A DNA stretch of 18,121 nucleotides from Tychonema litorale BBK16 (GTDB taxonomy: Bacteria > Cyanobacteriota > Cyanobacteriia > Cyanobacteriales > Microcoleaceae). Below are positions 1 through 7,939 of this stretch, one piece after another (within the stretch, counting starts at the first letter, position 1; every line of letters begins with the position of its first letter). The notes beneath the pieces are model-generated. The model was not told where the DNA came from. It did not search any database and was given only the letters and a program-made list of their open reading frames with translations. The stretch spans positions 41,318 through 59,438 of the forward strand of contig NZ_JAKJHX010000019.1 of the NCBI RefSeq assembly GCF_021648855.1. The letters are read 5' to 3'. Made by a program: the position numbers and the translations under genes.

Positions 1-587
1 AAGATGCTGTCTCCGACTTCGACATGGATGAGGACGAAGAAGATGCTGTCTCCGACTTCGACATGGATGAGGACGAGGAAGAAGAAGCATCAGCTTTGGG
101 CGAACTCGACCTCGGTGATGATGAGGAAGAAGAAGAAGAAGAAGCCTCGGCTTTGGATGCTTTTGACCTAGGCGATGATGAGGAAGAAGAGGAAGAAGCC
201 TTGGCTTTGGGCGAACTCGACCTCGGTGATGACGAGGAGGAGGAAGCCTCAGAATTTGGAACTTTGACTTCAGGGGATCTCGAAATAGAGATATCCGATC
301 CATTTGGAGAAGAAGATGAAGATTTTGTAGCCGAAGTGATACCCGACCCGTTTGGGGCACCGACCTCGGATGACCTAGACCTGGATCTGGGTGACTTGGA
401 TGAAGACGGTCTTGACGATTTCTCTGTATCGGATGACGACGACCTCGACGGTCTAGGACTAGACGATTTGGGGGAAGCGACTATCGGAGACCCTGATGAA
501 GATGATTTAGATGCTTTAGGTCTCGGCGATTTGGATTCCGACGATGAGGATGAAGAGATTTCCGGATTTTTGTCTGATTTTAAGTAG
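1..587 (+). CDS. Acidic repeat protein, 5'-truncated by window edge
   Basis: The reading frame is already open at base 3 and has no start there, so the gene begins outside the window; the internal ATG at 24 sits inside a repeat and is not a convincing start. The visible ~195 residues are overwhelmingly Asp/Glu. They open with a 13-residue repeat (DAVSDFDMDEDEE, 39 bp DNA period), continue with three ~18-residue repeats built on A(S/L)AL-x-x-(L/F)DLGDDEEEE, and end with looser D-L-D-x-L-G-L-D-D-L motifs up to FLSDFK. No cysteines, membrane segments or catalytic motif are visible. It lies 206 bp upstream of chlN on the same strand. From memory, cyanobacteria often have a DUF5331 protein with an acidic tail between chlL and chlN, so this may be its C-terminal tail; the diagnostic N-terminus is outside the window, so that identity is a guess. 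The acidic, disordered tail is certain; the function is unknown. Confidence 0.75.
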   Translation, partial: DAVSDFDMDEDEEDAVSDFDMDEDEEEEASALGELDLGDDEEEEEEEASALDAFDLGDDEEEEEEALALGELDLGDDEEEEASEFGTLTSGDLEIEISDPFGEEDEDFVAEVIPDPFGAPTSDDLDLDLGDLDEDGLDDFSVSDDDDLDGLGLDDLGEATIGDPDEDDLDALGLGDLDSDDEDEEISGFLSDFK

Positions 588-635
588 GGTTTCTGCGATC
601 GTTTAAGTCTCTCATATCCTTCAGGGTTCCTGCTG

Positions 636-704
636 TTGTGAGTTTCGAGTTATTAATTTGTAATCAACTCAAACTCACAACTACCAAAGGGGCTATTTGC
701 CCCT
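636..704 (+). promoter_or_regulatory. Paired hairpins in the chlN leader
   Basis: Two adjacent stem-loops lie between the acidic-protein stop and chlN. The first pairs 636-651 with 666-680 (15 bp with one bulged base, 14-nt loop). The second pairs AGGGGC at 688-693 with GCCCCT at 699-704. Neither is followed by a clear T-run. They could be a weak terminator, an mRNA-processing structure or a leader element of chlN; the sequence alone does not decide. Confidence 0.4.
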
Positions 705-790
705 GGCATATGTTTCAGTTGCTGAAATTTTCTATTCTCTTGCATAAGTTCAAATCCAAGACAAAAATAATTTAAATGGAGAACATTTAG

Positions 791-2200
<1,410 letters not shown>

Positions 2201-2218
2201 TAGTTTTTAGCCTTGAAT

Positions 2219-2253
2219 AAAAAACCCGGTTGCTCCAAGAAACCGGGTTTTTT
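2219..2253 (+). terminator. Terminator hairpin after chlN
   Basis: A 13-bp perfect stem pairs 2219-2231 with 2241-2253 around a 9-nt loop; its core is AACCCGGTT/AACCGGGTT and the 3' arm runs into a T-run. It starts 19 bp after the chlN stop. Almost the same core palindrome recurs at 13084-13112, so it is both a likely rho-independent terminator and a member of a dispersed repeat family. Confidence 0.8.
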
Positions 2254-2280
2254 ATTAAAATATTACTGAGATTTTCAGAT

Positions 2281-2415
2281 TAGAGTTATTGCAAAAGTCA
2301 AATTTACCCCCCTTAGTCCCCCCTTAGTAAGGGGGGAAACAAGAATAATCTTGCTCCCTCCCCTTACTAAGGGGAGGGTTGGGGTGGGGTGCATTGTATT
2401 TTTGCAATAACTCTA
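2281..2415. mobile_element. MITE-like element with 16-bp perfect terminal inverted repeats
   Basis: TAGAGTTATTGCAAAA at 2281-2296 is the exact reverse complement of 2400-2415, giving a 135-bp element with no coding capacity. Inside are C-rich and G-rich blocks around CCTTAGTAAGG that make the whole unit an extended imperfect palindrome. The outermost TA on each side could be the target duplication typical of IS630/Tc1-mariner elements, in which case the true inverted repeat begins GAGTTATTGC. That family assignment is an inference. The element ends about 116 bp from the stop of the shortened HEPN reading frame. Confidence 0.75.
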
Positions 2416-2531
2416 TTAAATGAGTGGTATTAACCGTGAACTAACTATAGACAATAGACACATTGCCAAGCATCTCCCAGATACACTACAAATGCAAAGG
2501 TTATTGCAGCGAGGGGGAGCTGCTCATGTAT

Positions 2532-2786
2532 TTAACAATGTGAAATTTGAAACCCCGAAAATGCTGGCGGTTCAGGACGTTCTCCCCGATGAATTTCTAA
2601 CATTCCTATCCTGACAACTTCGTGAATATAGTAGTCCAAAGCACTAACTGCTAGAACAAGTGCAGATCTCAACATATCTGAAATATCCAGAACACTGCTC
2701 GCTGGAGCTTTTAGAGAATTATGCACAGCAATTAGCTCCCGAACGCGAGCAATACTGAGGCGAAATAGATCAATCGCTGACTGCAT
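2532..2786 (-). pseudogene. HEPN-like protein, N-terminal part only (probable gene remnant)
   Basis: This is an 84-codon frame whose ATG (2784-2786) overlaps the 3' end of the upstream parA-like gene by 17 bp, an arrangement typical of translational coupling. Two amphipathic helices are visible: LFRLSIARVRELIAVHNSL (residues 7-25) and a hydrophobic stretch MLRSALVLAVSALDYYIHEV (about 38-57). These resemble, from memory, the start of RiboL-PSP-HEPN-type proteins, which run to roughly 190-200 residues and carry the catalytic R-x4-6-H motif near the C-terminus. Here the frame stops after ISHC, before any such motif. The next 120 bp show no clean continuation in any frame before the MITE at 2281-2415. 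I infer a truncated, probably nuclease-dead remnant. A short intact protein is the alternative. Confidence 0.55.
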
Positions 2787-3819
2787 TGGCAGTTAACCCA
2801 ATAATTTTATCTGCTAGCTTATCAAAAGTAATTTTGAACTTATCTTGTGCTTTTAGAGTTTTTATTAAAATTGTACCAGTTTGCCCTATTTCAGCGGGTG
2901 TGAGAGCAAAAATAGGTGTTTTATGATAGTGAGACTTAGCAATCAAGGAATTAAAATCAGAAATTTTGGTAAGGCAAAAATCACTTTTAATTTTTTGAGA
3001 ACCATACATTTCATCGGTTAGCACCATATTGTTTTTTTGCAAAGATGGCACTAATTTAGTGGAGACAGCTTCTTCAATTGCATCAATCCACTTCTGAAAA
3101 TCCGCCGCAGCCTCTCCTTTTCTGATTCGATAGTTTTGAACAATAGTCCCAAGCAAGCGCGGTGTAACTTTGGGAAATGGATAGTCGGCATCTTGCAAAA
3201 TCCTCATTCCTGAAGCTTTTTGAGCCCAAGCATACCATTTGGGCAAAATTGTTGCCAAAGAATCGATCGCCATTACTGAAAAAAAGTCTGGACTTGTGGG
3301 AAGTATAAAAAAATCACTGGTCATCAGTAGGTTCTGATTGATTGAGCTTAAACTTGGACTCATATCAATCAAAATATAATCAGCCTCAAATTTATCTGCT
3401 GTTTTTTGCAAAAGATATGAAATTGAACCGGGTAAGTTTTGCAGTGTTTGAATTGAACCGCTTAGCTCTTGTGCAATGCCTAATGTTACCTCATATTCAG
3501 CAAATCCAACATGACCGGGCAACAAAAACAAACCATCACACCCTTCTACTGGCAAACAATCTACAGCTTCAATTAGCTTAGGTCTTGATTCAAATGCAGG
3601 TGCTAAGCCTGATTTAATATTTTGGTTTTTTTGATATAATTCCTCTATATCTTCCTTAGTTGAAAACCCCAAAACCATTCCTGTGAGGTTGCATTGCGGA
3701 TCGGCATCTACTATGATTACTTTTTTTCCCTTGGTAGCTAACATCCATCCTAGATTAAATGTAGTGGTTGTTTTGCTAACGCCGCCCTTGTGATTAAATA
3801 GAGCTATTTTCTGAACCAT
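2770..3819 (-). CDS. ParA/MinD-family ATPase
   Basis: This is a 349-residue deviant Walker P-loop ATPase. The signature KGGVSKTT (residues 11-18, with both the leading and catalytic lysines) is followed by the DADPQ switch at 38-42 and a Walker B strand ILIDMSP at 149-155. Chromosomal ParA/Soj proteins are about 250-260 residues; the extra ~90 residues lie mostly after residue 220 and are rich in Lys/Phe. No parB-like gene or parS-like sites are visible, so ordinary chromosome segregation is unlikely. Instead the gene is coupled by a 17-bp overlap to a HEPN-like frame, suggesting an accessory ATPase-effector pair. The start at 3819 gives the canonical MVQKIALFNHKGG N-terminus; no Shine-Dalgarno is evident. 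The gene is more AT-rich and poorer in HIP1 sites than its neighbours, which fits acquired DNA. The family is clear; the role is not. Confidence 0.9.
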   Translation of the reverse strand: MVQKIALFNHKGGVSKTTTTFNLGWMLATKGKKVIIVDADPQCNLTGMVLGFSTKEDIEELYQKNQNIKSGLAPAFESRPKLIEAVDCLPVEGCDGLFLLPGHVGFAEYEVTLGIAQELSGSIQTLQNLPGSISYLLQKTADKFEADYILIDMSPSLSSINQNLLMTSDFFILPTSPDFFSVMAIDSLATILPKWYAWAQKASGMRILQDADYPFPKVTPRLLGTIVQNYRIRKGEAAADFQKWIDAIEEAVSTKLVPSLQKNNMVLTDEMYGSQKIKSDFCLTKISDFNSLIAKSHYHKTPIFALTPAEIGQTGTILIKTLKAQDKFKITFDKLADKIIGLTANAVSD

Positions 3820-3901
3820 ATTTTTTTATACTTTTGGGAAAGTCAGTACCTGAGAATTTATAACTGAGGCTATGGCTATTATAGAGTCAGGGACGATCGA
3901 A

Positions 3902-4026
3902 CGGTCGATTCCCTTCGGGATAGCTCCGCTTCACGCCCTTTTCCCCCAACCCCTCCAGAATCGCAGCCCGATCGCCCGTAACACGATCGCAAGTACGATC
4001 GCCTATAATCGAAATTAGCCAGCCGT
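3902..4026 (+). repeat. Copy A of a ~120-bp direct repeat flanking the retropepsin-like gene
   Basis: This spacer aligns along its length, same orientation, with 4700-4821. Shared blocks include CACGCCCTTTTCCC, AGCCCGATCGCCCG, AACACGATCGCA and TCGCCTATAAT. It is rich in CGATCG cores. It lies directly upstream of the retropepsin-like gene and may contain that gene's promoter. No open frame is conserved between the copies. Confidence 0.75.
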
Positions 4027-4061
4027 TTTTATTATACTAATTTTCACATTCAGCCAAATAT

Positions 4062-4679
4062 ATGAATACAACACCCTCTCCAAGTGAAAGCCGTGAAATG
4101 CTGAAATGGCTCACTCGCAACCGCCGGATGTTATTAGATTTATATCGCAATCAATATATTGCCCATAATGCCGATCGACTAATCGCTCATAGTGAAAACT
4201 TGCAAGAAGTTTTGGCATTAGCTGAAGCTTCAGGAGAATTTTTTGCGATTTACTTAGTTCCCCGCTACTGTGCTTCTGTTCAGATTTTACCGATTCGCTT
4301 TCGAGCAGTAACCCGCACTGAGTGGCAGCCAAACTATTATGTTAAACTGAAGCATAGAGATATAGAATTATCCACAGCAATGTTAGTAGACTCCGGTGCT
4401 GAACTAAGTTTAATATCGCTAAAAGTTGGTCAAGACTTAGGATACGCTTTGGCTGATTCAGAATCAAGTTTATTAGCAGAAACTATTGGAGGAACAGTTG
4501 AGTATGTGATCCGCAATGTGGAAATGACAATCGACGGACATAGTTTTGTTGCTCCTACGGCATGGTTGCAAAAAGATACAGGTGGCGAACAATTGCTTTT
4601 AGGAAGAGAAGTTGTCTTGGATGTCTTCAACATTGAATTCAGACAACCTGACGAGCAAATAATTTTTACGCGCCGCTAA
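4062..4679 (+). CDS. DUF5678-like / retropepsin-like aspartic protease protein
   Basis: This 205-residue protein appears to combine two modules. Residues ~20-68 (LLDLYRNQYIAHNADRLIAH then NLQEVLALAEASG and FFAIYLVPR) look like a DUF5678 module. Residues ~92-196 look like a single-copy retropepsin-like domain: the strand AMLVDSGAELSLIS puts the catalytic D-S-G at 110-112, and LLLGREVVLDVF at 178-189 corresponds to the hydrophobic-hydrophobic-Gly closing motif. Such proteases act as homodimers; one Asp per chain fits. The active site appears intact. No signal peptide or membrane segment is present, so it is probably cytosolic. The substrate is unknown. In cyanobacteria these two modules are often small separate neighbouring genes, so fusion is plausible but from memory. 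The gene stands alone between two ~120-bp direct repeats, and the ATG at 4062 lacks an obvious Shine-Dalgarno. Confidence 0.8.
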   Translation: MNTTPSPSESREMLKWLTRNRRMLLDLYRNQYIAHNADRLIAHSENLQEVLALAEASGEFFAIYLVPRYCASVQILPIRFRAVTRTEWQPNYYVKLKHRDIELSTAMLVDSGAELSLISLKVGQDLGYALADSESSLLAETIGGTVEYVIRNVEMTIDGHSFVAPTAWLQKDTGGEQLLLGREVVLDVFNIEFRQPDEQIIFTRR

Positions 4680-4699
4680 AATTTTCAAGAGTGAGAAAA

Positions 4700-4821
4700 C
4701 GGGCGATTCCTTGGGATATATCCGCTGCACGCCCTTTTCCCGAACCCTTCCAGAATCCCAGCCCGATCGCCCGCAACACGATCGCACAAAACGTCGCCTA
4801 TAATTGATATTACCCACAGCT
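4700..4821 (+). repeat. Copy B of the ~120-bp direct repeat
   Basis: This is the downstream partner of 3902-4026, starting 21 bp after the retropepsin-like stop. It keeps the same order of blocks with scattered substitutions and short gaps. The pair brackets a single gene, so it may mark a duplicated spacer or the boundaries of an inserted cassette. Confidence 0.75.
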
Positions 4822-4850
4822 TTAAACAACAAAGAAATAGATAAAAATAT

Positions 4851-4874
4851 AGAGACGCGATCGCTCGCATCTCT
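4851..4874. terminator. Hairpin between convergent genes
   Basis: AGAGACGCGA pairs with TCGCATCTCT across a TCGC loop (9 of 10 pairs). It lies between two converging genes (plus-strand retropepsin-like, minus-strand ccmK). It could serve as a bidirectional terminator, and it also resembles dispersed AGAGACGCGA palindromes common in cyanobacteria. Confidence 0.5.
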
Positions 4875-4923
4875 AAAGTGATAAATGTTAAAATTCGACA
4901 TCAAAGTTTTGCCAAAACCTTAA

Positions 4924-5232
4924 CTACATTCGGAACTGTTCTACTTCTGGGGTGTAACCGATCGGCAGAATGTAATCCAGATTTTCGTGGGGACGAGCAA
5001 TAATATGATACGACAGCAATTTTCCGCCATCGACCTTCTTAACTGATTCAATCCCAGCAGCAACGGCTGCTTGCACTTCCGATATATCTCCTCGAACTAT
5101 AATTGTCCAGTAAGCACGGGTTATTTTCTCATAGCGAACTAGAGTAACGCGGGCTGCTTTCACCATTGAGTCCGCAACTTCTACGGCAGCGGGAAATCCT
5201 AAGACTTCAACCATTCCAACTGCAACACCCAT
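4924..5232 (-). CDS. ccmK: Carboxysome shell protein, CcmK paralogue (BMC domain)
   Basis: The 102-residue product is one complete BMC-fold hexamer subunit. CcmK hexamers tile the facets of the beta-carboxysome and their central pores pass metabolites. The start [20 protein letters not shown], the VKAARVTLV strand, [15 protein letters not shown] and the ending [15 protein letters not shown] to EQFRM match CcmK1/CcmK2 closely. The oddity is the pore loop: where CcmK1/2 have K-I-G-S-G at residues 36-40, this protein has K-I-T-R-A followed by Tyr-Trp, putting a bulky positive Arg at the pore position. The gene stands apart from any ccmKLMNO operon, so it is a satellite paralogue; which numbered paralogue (K3 to K6) I cannot say. 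AGGAGA lies 8 bases before the ATG, a good ribosome binding site. DUF3067 is 240 bp upstream on the same strand. Confidence 0.93.
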   Translation of the reverse strand: MGVAVGMVEVLGFPAAVEVADSMVKAARVTLVRYEKITRAYWTIIVRGDISEVQAAVAAGIESVKKVDGGKLLSYHIIARPHENLDYILPIGYTPEVEQFRM

Positions 5233-5379
5233 TACAATATTCTCCTAAATTTGATGGCATATCTGAAACTCAATTGTATGCGAGATTGTTCCTGATTTTA
5301 TATCTCAGGTTTTGCTACCCGCTGGGGAGAGTGGGAGAGGATTTTTGATGTGGGATCGAAATATACAACTTAAATAAAC

Positions 5380-5470
5380 AGCAGACAACGGTCAACGGTC
5401 AACGACCCTTCGACCCTTCGACTCCGCTCAGGGTACAGTGCCACAAAATATATCAACGAACAACGAACAA
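5380..5470 (+). repeat. Short tandem and dispersed repeats between DUF3067 and ccmK genes
   Basis: The 240-bp spacer upstream of ccmK holds GGTCAAC tandem units (~5389-5404), a doubled CGACCCTT motif, and an AACGAAC doublet near 5455-5467. It also holds the 20-mer at 5414-5433, 19 bases of which recur inverted at 9486-9504. No gene is visible in the spacer. Confidence 0.6.
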
Positions 5471-5472
5471 AT

Positions 5473-5790
5473 TTAAAACTCGTCCAGCAGCCACTCCGAG
5501 GCTCTTTCGCCCAAATCTAGGGGGACGCTGACTGCTTTGCCCAAACGGGGACGATCGCGCGTAGTTTCAATATACTCTCTGACCCGTGCAGCACTCCCCC
5601 AACCGTTGAGGTAATTTGCCACTGCGTCTAAATGCTCAAAATAATCAGCCTCCGTCATCGGGAAAGACACCTGTTCGAGATACTTCCACATAACTTGCAC
5701 AAAAATCTTGCCCCGCGTCCGCCGCAATCTGATATCGTAAGATTTTCCCCATTTTTCTAGCAATAGCTGGTGTAAATCCTTGCCCGTCAT
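5473..5790 (-). CDS. DUF3067 family protein
   Basis: The 105-residue protein has the pattern I associate with DUF3067, a family of cyanobacteria and plastid-bearing eukaryotes without an assigned role that I can state. The hallmark is the N-terminal MTGKDLHQLLLEKWGKSYD, then RLRRTRGKIFVQVMWKYLEQ, and the C-terminal RPRLGKAVSVPLDLGERASE. It is soluble, with no signal peptide, and alternates basic (RLRRTRGK) and acidic regions. The start at 5790 is supported by AGGAG about seven bases upstream. It is transcribed away from petC with 216 bp between the two starts, so the two may share a regulatory region. That neighbourhood suggests, but does not show, a link to photosynthetic electron transport. 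Confidence 0.85.
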   Translation of the reverse strand: MTGKDLHQLLLEKWGKSYDIRLRRTRGKIFVQVMWKYLEQVSFPMTEADYFEHLDAVANYLNGWGSAARVREYIETTRDRPRLGKAVSVPLDLGERASEWLLDEF

Positions 5791-6006
5791 GGTTGCTCCT
5801 AGGTGAATTCCTTAAACAATAAAAGACAAAGTTCAAAAAATGTAATAATACTCTAATAAAGGCTGAAAAGTGCATTCTTAAAAGGAATTTTCACAGCCGA
5901 GATTTTGTGAAAGCAGTTAACCGCAATTATTCCAGTTGTCTGCACGTACACAGATTCACGGCTACAGCTCAGAAACAAACGTAACTAAAAAGCGCAAAGG
6001 CGGGTC
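5791..6006. promoter_or_regulatory. Divergent intergenic region of DUF3067 and petC
   Basis: This AT-rich spacer separates two divergent starts and must contain both promoters. Possible -10-like hexamers exist (TAATAATAC near 5842; CAATTATTCC near 5925), but no box pair is convincing, so no exact promoter is called. It lacks the heptamer repeats found in most other spacers here, consistent with a selected regulatory segment. Confidence 0.5.
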
Positions 6007-6549
6007 ATGACTCAAACTTCTGCTGGAAATCCCGATGTTCCCGATATGGGGCGTCGTCAATTTATGAATTTGCTGACGTTCGGTACTGTCACAGGTGTGG
6101 CACTGGGCGCACTTTATCCAGTTGTCAACTATTTTATTCCTCCTTCGAGTGGGGCGGCTGGCGGTGGAGTCACTGCTAAAGATGCTCTGGGTAACGACAT
6201 CATAGTTAGCACATATTTGACTTCTCATCCTGCGGGCGATCGCACTTTAGCCCAAGGTCTCAAAGGCGACCCCACTTACATTGTGGTCGAAAAAGACTCA
6301 TCTCTGGCCGACTACGGCATTAATGCAGTCTGCACCCACTTGGGCTGCGTTGTGCCTTGGAACAACAGTGAAAACAAATTCATCTGTCCATGTCACGGTT
6401 CTCAATATAACAGTGAAGGCAAGGTAGTGCGCGGCCCCGCGCCTTTGTCTCTGCCCTTGGCCCACGCTACTGTCGCAGACGACAAGCTGACCTTTAGCCC
6501 TTGGAAAGAAACAGATTTCCGCACCGGCGAAGCCCCTTCGTGGTCATAG
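6007..6549 (+). CDS. petC: Cytochrome b6f Rieske iron-sulfur subunit
   Basis: PetC carries the 2Fe-2S cluster of cytochrome b6f, taking electrons from plastoquinol on the lumenal side and passing them to cytochrome f. The 180-residue protein is normal length. An N-terminal twin-arginine motif (GRRQFMN, Arg16-Arg17) precedes one membrane helix (about 22-44) that stays as the anchor, then a Gly-rich hinge (GAAGGG, 49-54). The Rieske fold has CTHLGC (109-114) and CPCHGS (127-132): Cys109, His111, Cys127 and His130 bind the cluster, and Cys114-Cys129 form the disulfide. The PAPLSLPLA motif follows. It is first in a petC-petA operon, with a repeat-filled 196-bp gap before the preferred petA start. 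The start at 6007 is favoured by the family N-terminus and a G-rich upstream segment. Confidence 0.98.
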   Translation: MTQTSAGNPDVPDMGRRQFMNLLTFGTVTGVALGALYPVVNYFIPPSSGAAGGGVTAKDALGNDIIVSTYLTSHPAGDRTLAQGLKGDPTYIVVEKDSSLADYGINAVCTHLGCVVPWNNSENKFICPCHGSQYNSEGKVVRGPAPLSLPLAHATVADDKLTFSPWKETDFRTGEAPSWS

Positions 6550-6715
6550 TTATTAGTCATTAGTCAGCAGTCATTAGTTAGTAGCAGTGGTTAGTGGTTA
6601 GCAGTTAGTAGTTTCAATAACCAATAACTAATAACCAATAACCAATAACCAATAACTAATAACTAATAACCAATGACCAATGACCAATGACCGATGACCA
6701 ATGACTAATGACTAA
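6550..6715 (+). repeat. Heptanucleotide array in the petC-petA spacer
   Basis: From ~6614 to ~6714 there are about 14 near-perfect 7-base units (AATAACC, AATAACT, AATGACC, AATGACT). The preceding segment, 6550-6613, holds the complementary theme in looser form (TTAGTCA, TTAGTGG, TTAGCAG). The two halves can therefore fold into a long imperfect hairpin between two cotranscribed genes. There is no open reading frame of interest. Confidence 0.85.
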
Positions 6716-6745
6716 ATTGTTAGACCTTTGAGATTGAATACTCTG

Positions 6746-7735
6746 ATGCCACAAATTAATTTATCCGCGATTTTGCGCCGCAGTGTCCAAACGATCGCCA
6801 AAACTGCCATAGTTGCGATCGCCGCCGCCGCATTTTTCCTCAGTAGCGATATCGCGCTTCCCCAAGCAGCACTCGCCTATCCTTTCTGGGCTCAGGAAAC
6901 AGCACCAGCTACTCCCCGCGAAGCAACTGGCAAAATTGTTTGCGCCAACTGTCACCTCGGTGCAAAACCAACCGAAGTAGAAGTACCGCAATCTGTTTTG
7001 CCAGACACAGTTTTTGAAGCTATTGTCAAAATTCCCTACGATACCAGCGTTCAACAAGTAGTTGGCGACGGTAGTAAAGGTGGCTTGAATGTTGGTGCCG
7101 TTTTGATGTTACCCGAAGGTTTCAAAATTGCTCCCGAAGACAGAATTCCCGCAGAAATGAAGGAAAAAGTCGGCGACCTTTACTTCCAACCTTACAGCGA
7201 AACCCAAGAAAATATTATTTTAGTGGGCCCACTGCCAGGGGAACAGTACAAAGAATTGGTATTCCCAGTTTTGTCGCCAAATCCAGCAACAGACAAGTCA
7301 GTTCACTTTGGCAAATACCTAATTTATGTCGGCGGCAACCGTGGTCGCGGTCAGGTTTATCCTACTGGTGCTAAGAGCAATAATACTGTTTATAATGCTT
7401 CGGTAGCGGGTACAATTTCTAAGATTTCCACACCCGAAGATGGCGGTTATGAATTAACAATTCAACCGACAGAAGGTGCAGCGGTTGTTGATACAATTCC
7501 TGCTGGCCCTGAACTGATTGTGACTGAAGGACAAGCAGTTGCAGCCGGCGAACTTTTGACAAACAATCCTAATGTGGGCGGTTTTGGTCAAAAAGATGTC
7601 GAGATTGTGCTCCAAAGTTCTACTCGAATTCAAGGAATGATGGCTTTCTTGGCATTGACCATGTTGGCTCAAATCATGCTGGTTCTGAAGAAGAAACAGG
7701 TCGAAAAAGTTCAAGCTGCTGAAATGAATTTCTAA
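6746..7735 (+). CDS. petA: Cytochrome f
   Basis: PetA is the c-type cytochrome of the b6f complex, taking electrons from the Rieske cluster and passing them to plastocyanin or cytochrome c6 in the lumen. From the ATG at 6746 it is 329 residues. A Sec signal with basic Arg11-Arg12 and a hydrophobic core (17-34) ends ALPQAALA, with cleavage before Tyr45. That tyrosine becomes the mature N-terminus and the sixth heme ligand; the mature protein starts YPFWAQ. Heme attachment is CANCH (Cys66, Cys69, His70). The large domain has KIPYDTSV and [13 protein letters not shown]-terminal helix ([17 protein letters not shown]) ends in [15 protein letters not shown], on the stromal side. An in-frame TTG at 6728 would add six residues; I prefer the ATG because the signal peptide is complete without them. 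A strong terminator follows. Confidence 0.96.
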   Translation: MPQINLSAILRRSVQTIAKTAIVAIAAAAFFLSSDIALPQAALAYPFWAQETAPATPREATGKIVCANCHLGAKPTEVEVPQSVLPDTVFEAIVKIPYDTSVQQVVGDGSKGGLNVGAVLMLPEGFKIAPEDRIPAEMKEKVGDLYFQPYSETQENIILVGPLPGEQYKELVFPVLSPNPATDKSVHFGKYLIYVGGNRGRGQVYPTGAKSNNTVYNASVAGTISKISTPEDGGYELTIQPTEGAAVVDTIPAGPELIVTEGQAVAAGELLTNNPNVGGFGQKDVEIVLQSSTRIQGMMAFLALTMLAQIMLVLKKKQVEKVQAAEMNF

Positions 7736-7785
7736 CAGCATCTGTAACTCGATCGCAAGTAAGTGCCCTAGACACTCTACTATGG

Positions 7786-7819
7786 AACAAGAGGGCGGGA
7801 ATTCCCCGCCCTCTTGTTT
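7786..7819 (+). terminator. Rho-independent terminator of petC-petA
   Basis: AACAAGAGGGCGGG (7786-7799) pairs perfectly with 7805-7818 across a five-base loop, giving a 14-bp GC-rich stem followed by TTTC. It lies 51 bp after the petA stop and is the strongest terminator in the window. Confidence 0.88.
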
Positions 7820-7860
7820 CATAGATAGCAACTCCCAAGATGGTTTAGCTGTTTGTGATT

Positions 7861-7930
7861 CCCAATCCCCAATTCCCAATTCCCAATCCCCAATTCCCAA
7901 TCCCCAATCCCCAATTCCCAATTCCCAATT
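7861..7930 (+). repeat. CCCAATY heptamer array (10 copies)
   Basis: Ten consecutive 7-base units are seen, six CCCAATT and four CCCAATC, ending ten bases before the hydrolase ATG. On the opposite strand the unit reads AATTGGG/GATTGGG, the same family as the arrays at 14301-14363, 14981-15043 and 17994-18060. Confidence 0.93.
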
Positions 7931-7939
7931 CTTAAAGTA

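Noticed and set aside
2420..2614. Plus-strand 64-codon open frame between the MITE and the HEPN-like remnant
   Set aside because: It runs antisense across the HEPN-like frame, has no ribosome binding site and no recognisable domain; the minus-strand reading is better supported.
4599..4904. Minus-strand 101-codon frame overlapping the retropepsin-like 3' end and repeat copy B
   Set aside because: It crosses a spacer repeat and is antisense to a real gene; no domain or ribosome binding site.
6614..6714. Tandem heptamers considered as a CRISPR array
   Set aside because: Units are seven bases with no spacers between them; these are simple tandem repeats, and no cas gene is present.
6728..6745. 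TTG at 6728 as the petA start
   Set aside because: The ATG at 6746 already yields a complete signal peptide and normal family length; the TTG would add only six residues.
7454..7921. Minus-strand 155-codon frame overlapping petA and the heptamer array
   Set aside because: Its N-terminus is only translated CCCAATY repeat ([13 protein letters not shown]) and the remainder is antisense to petA.
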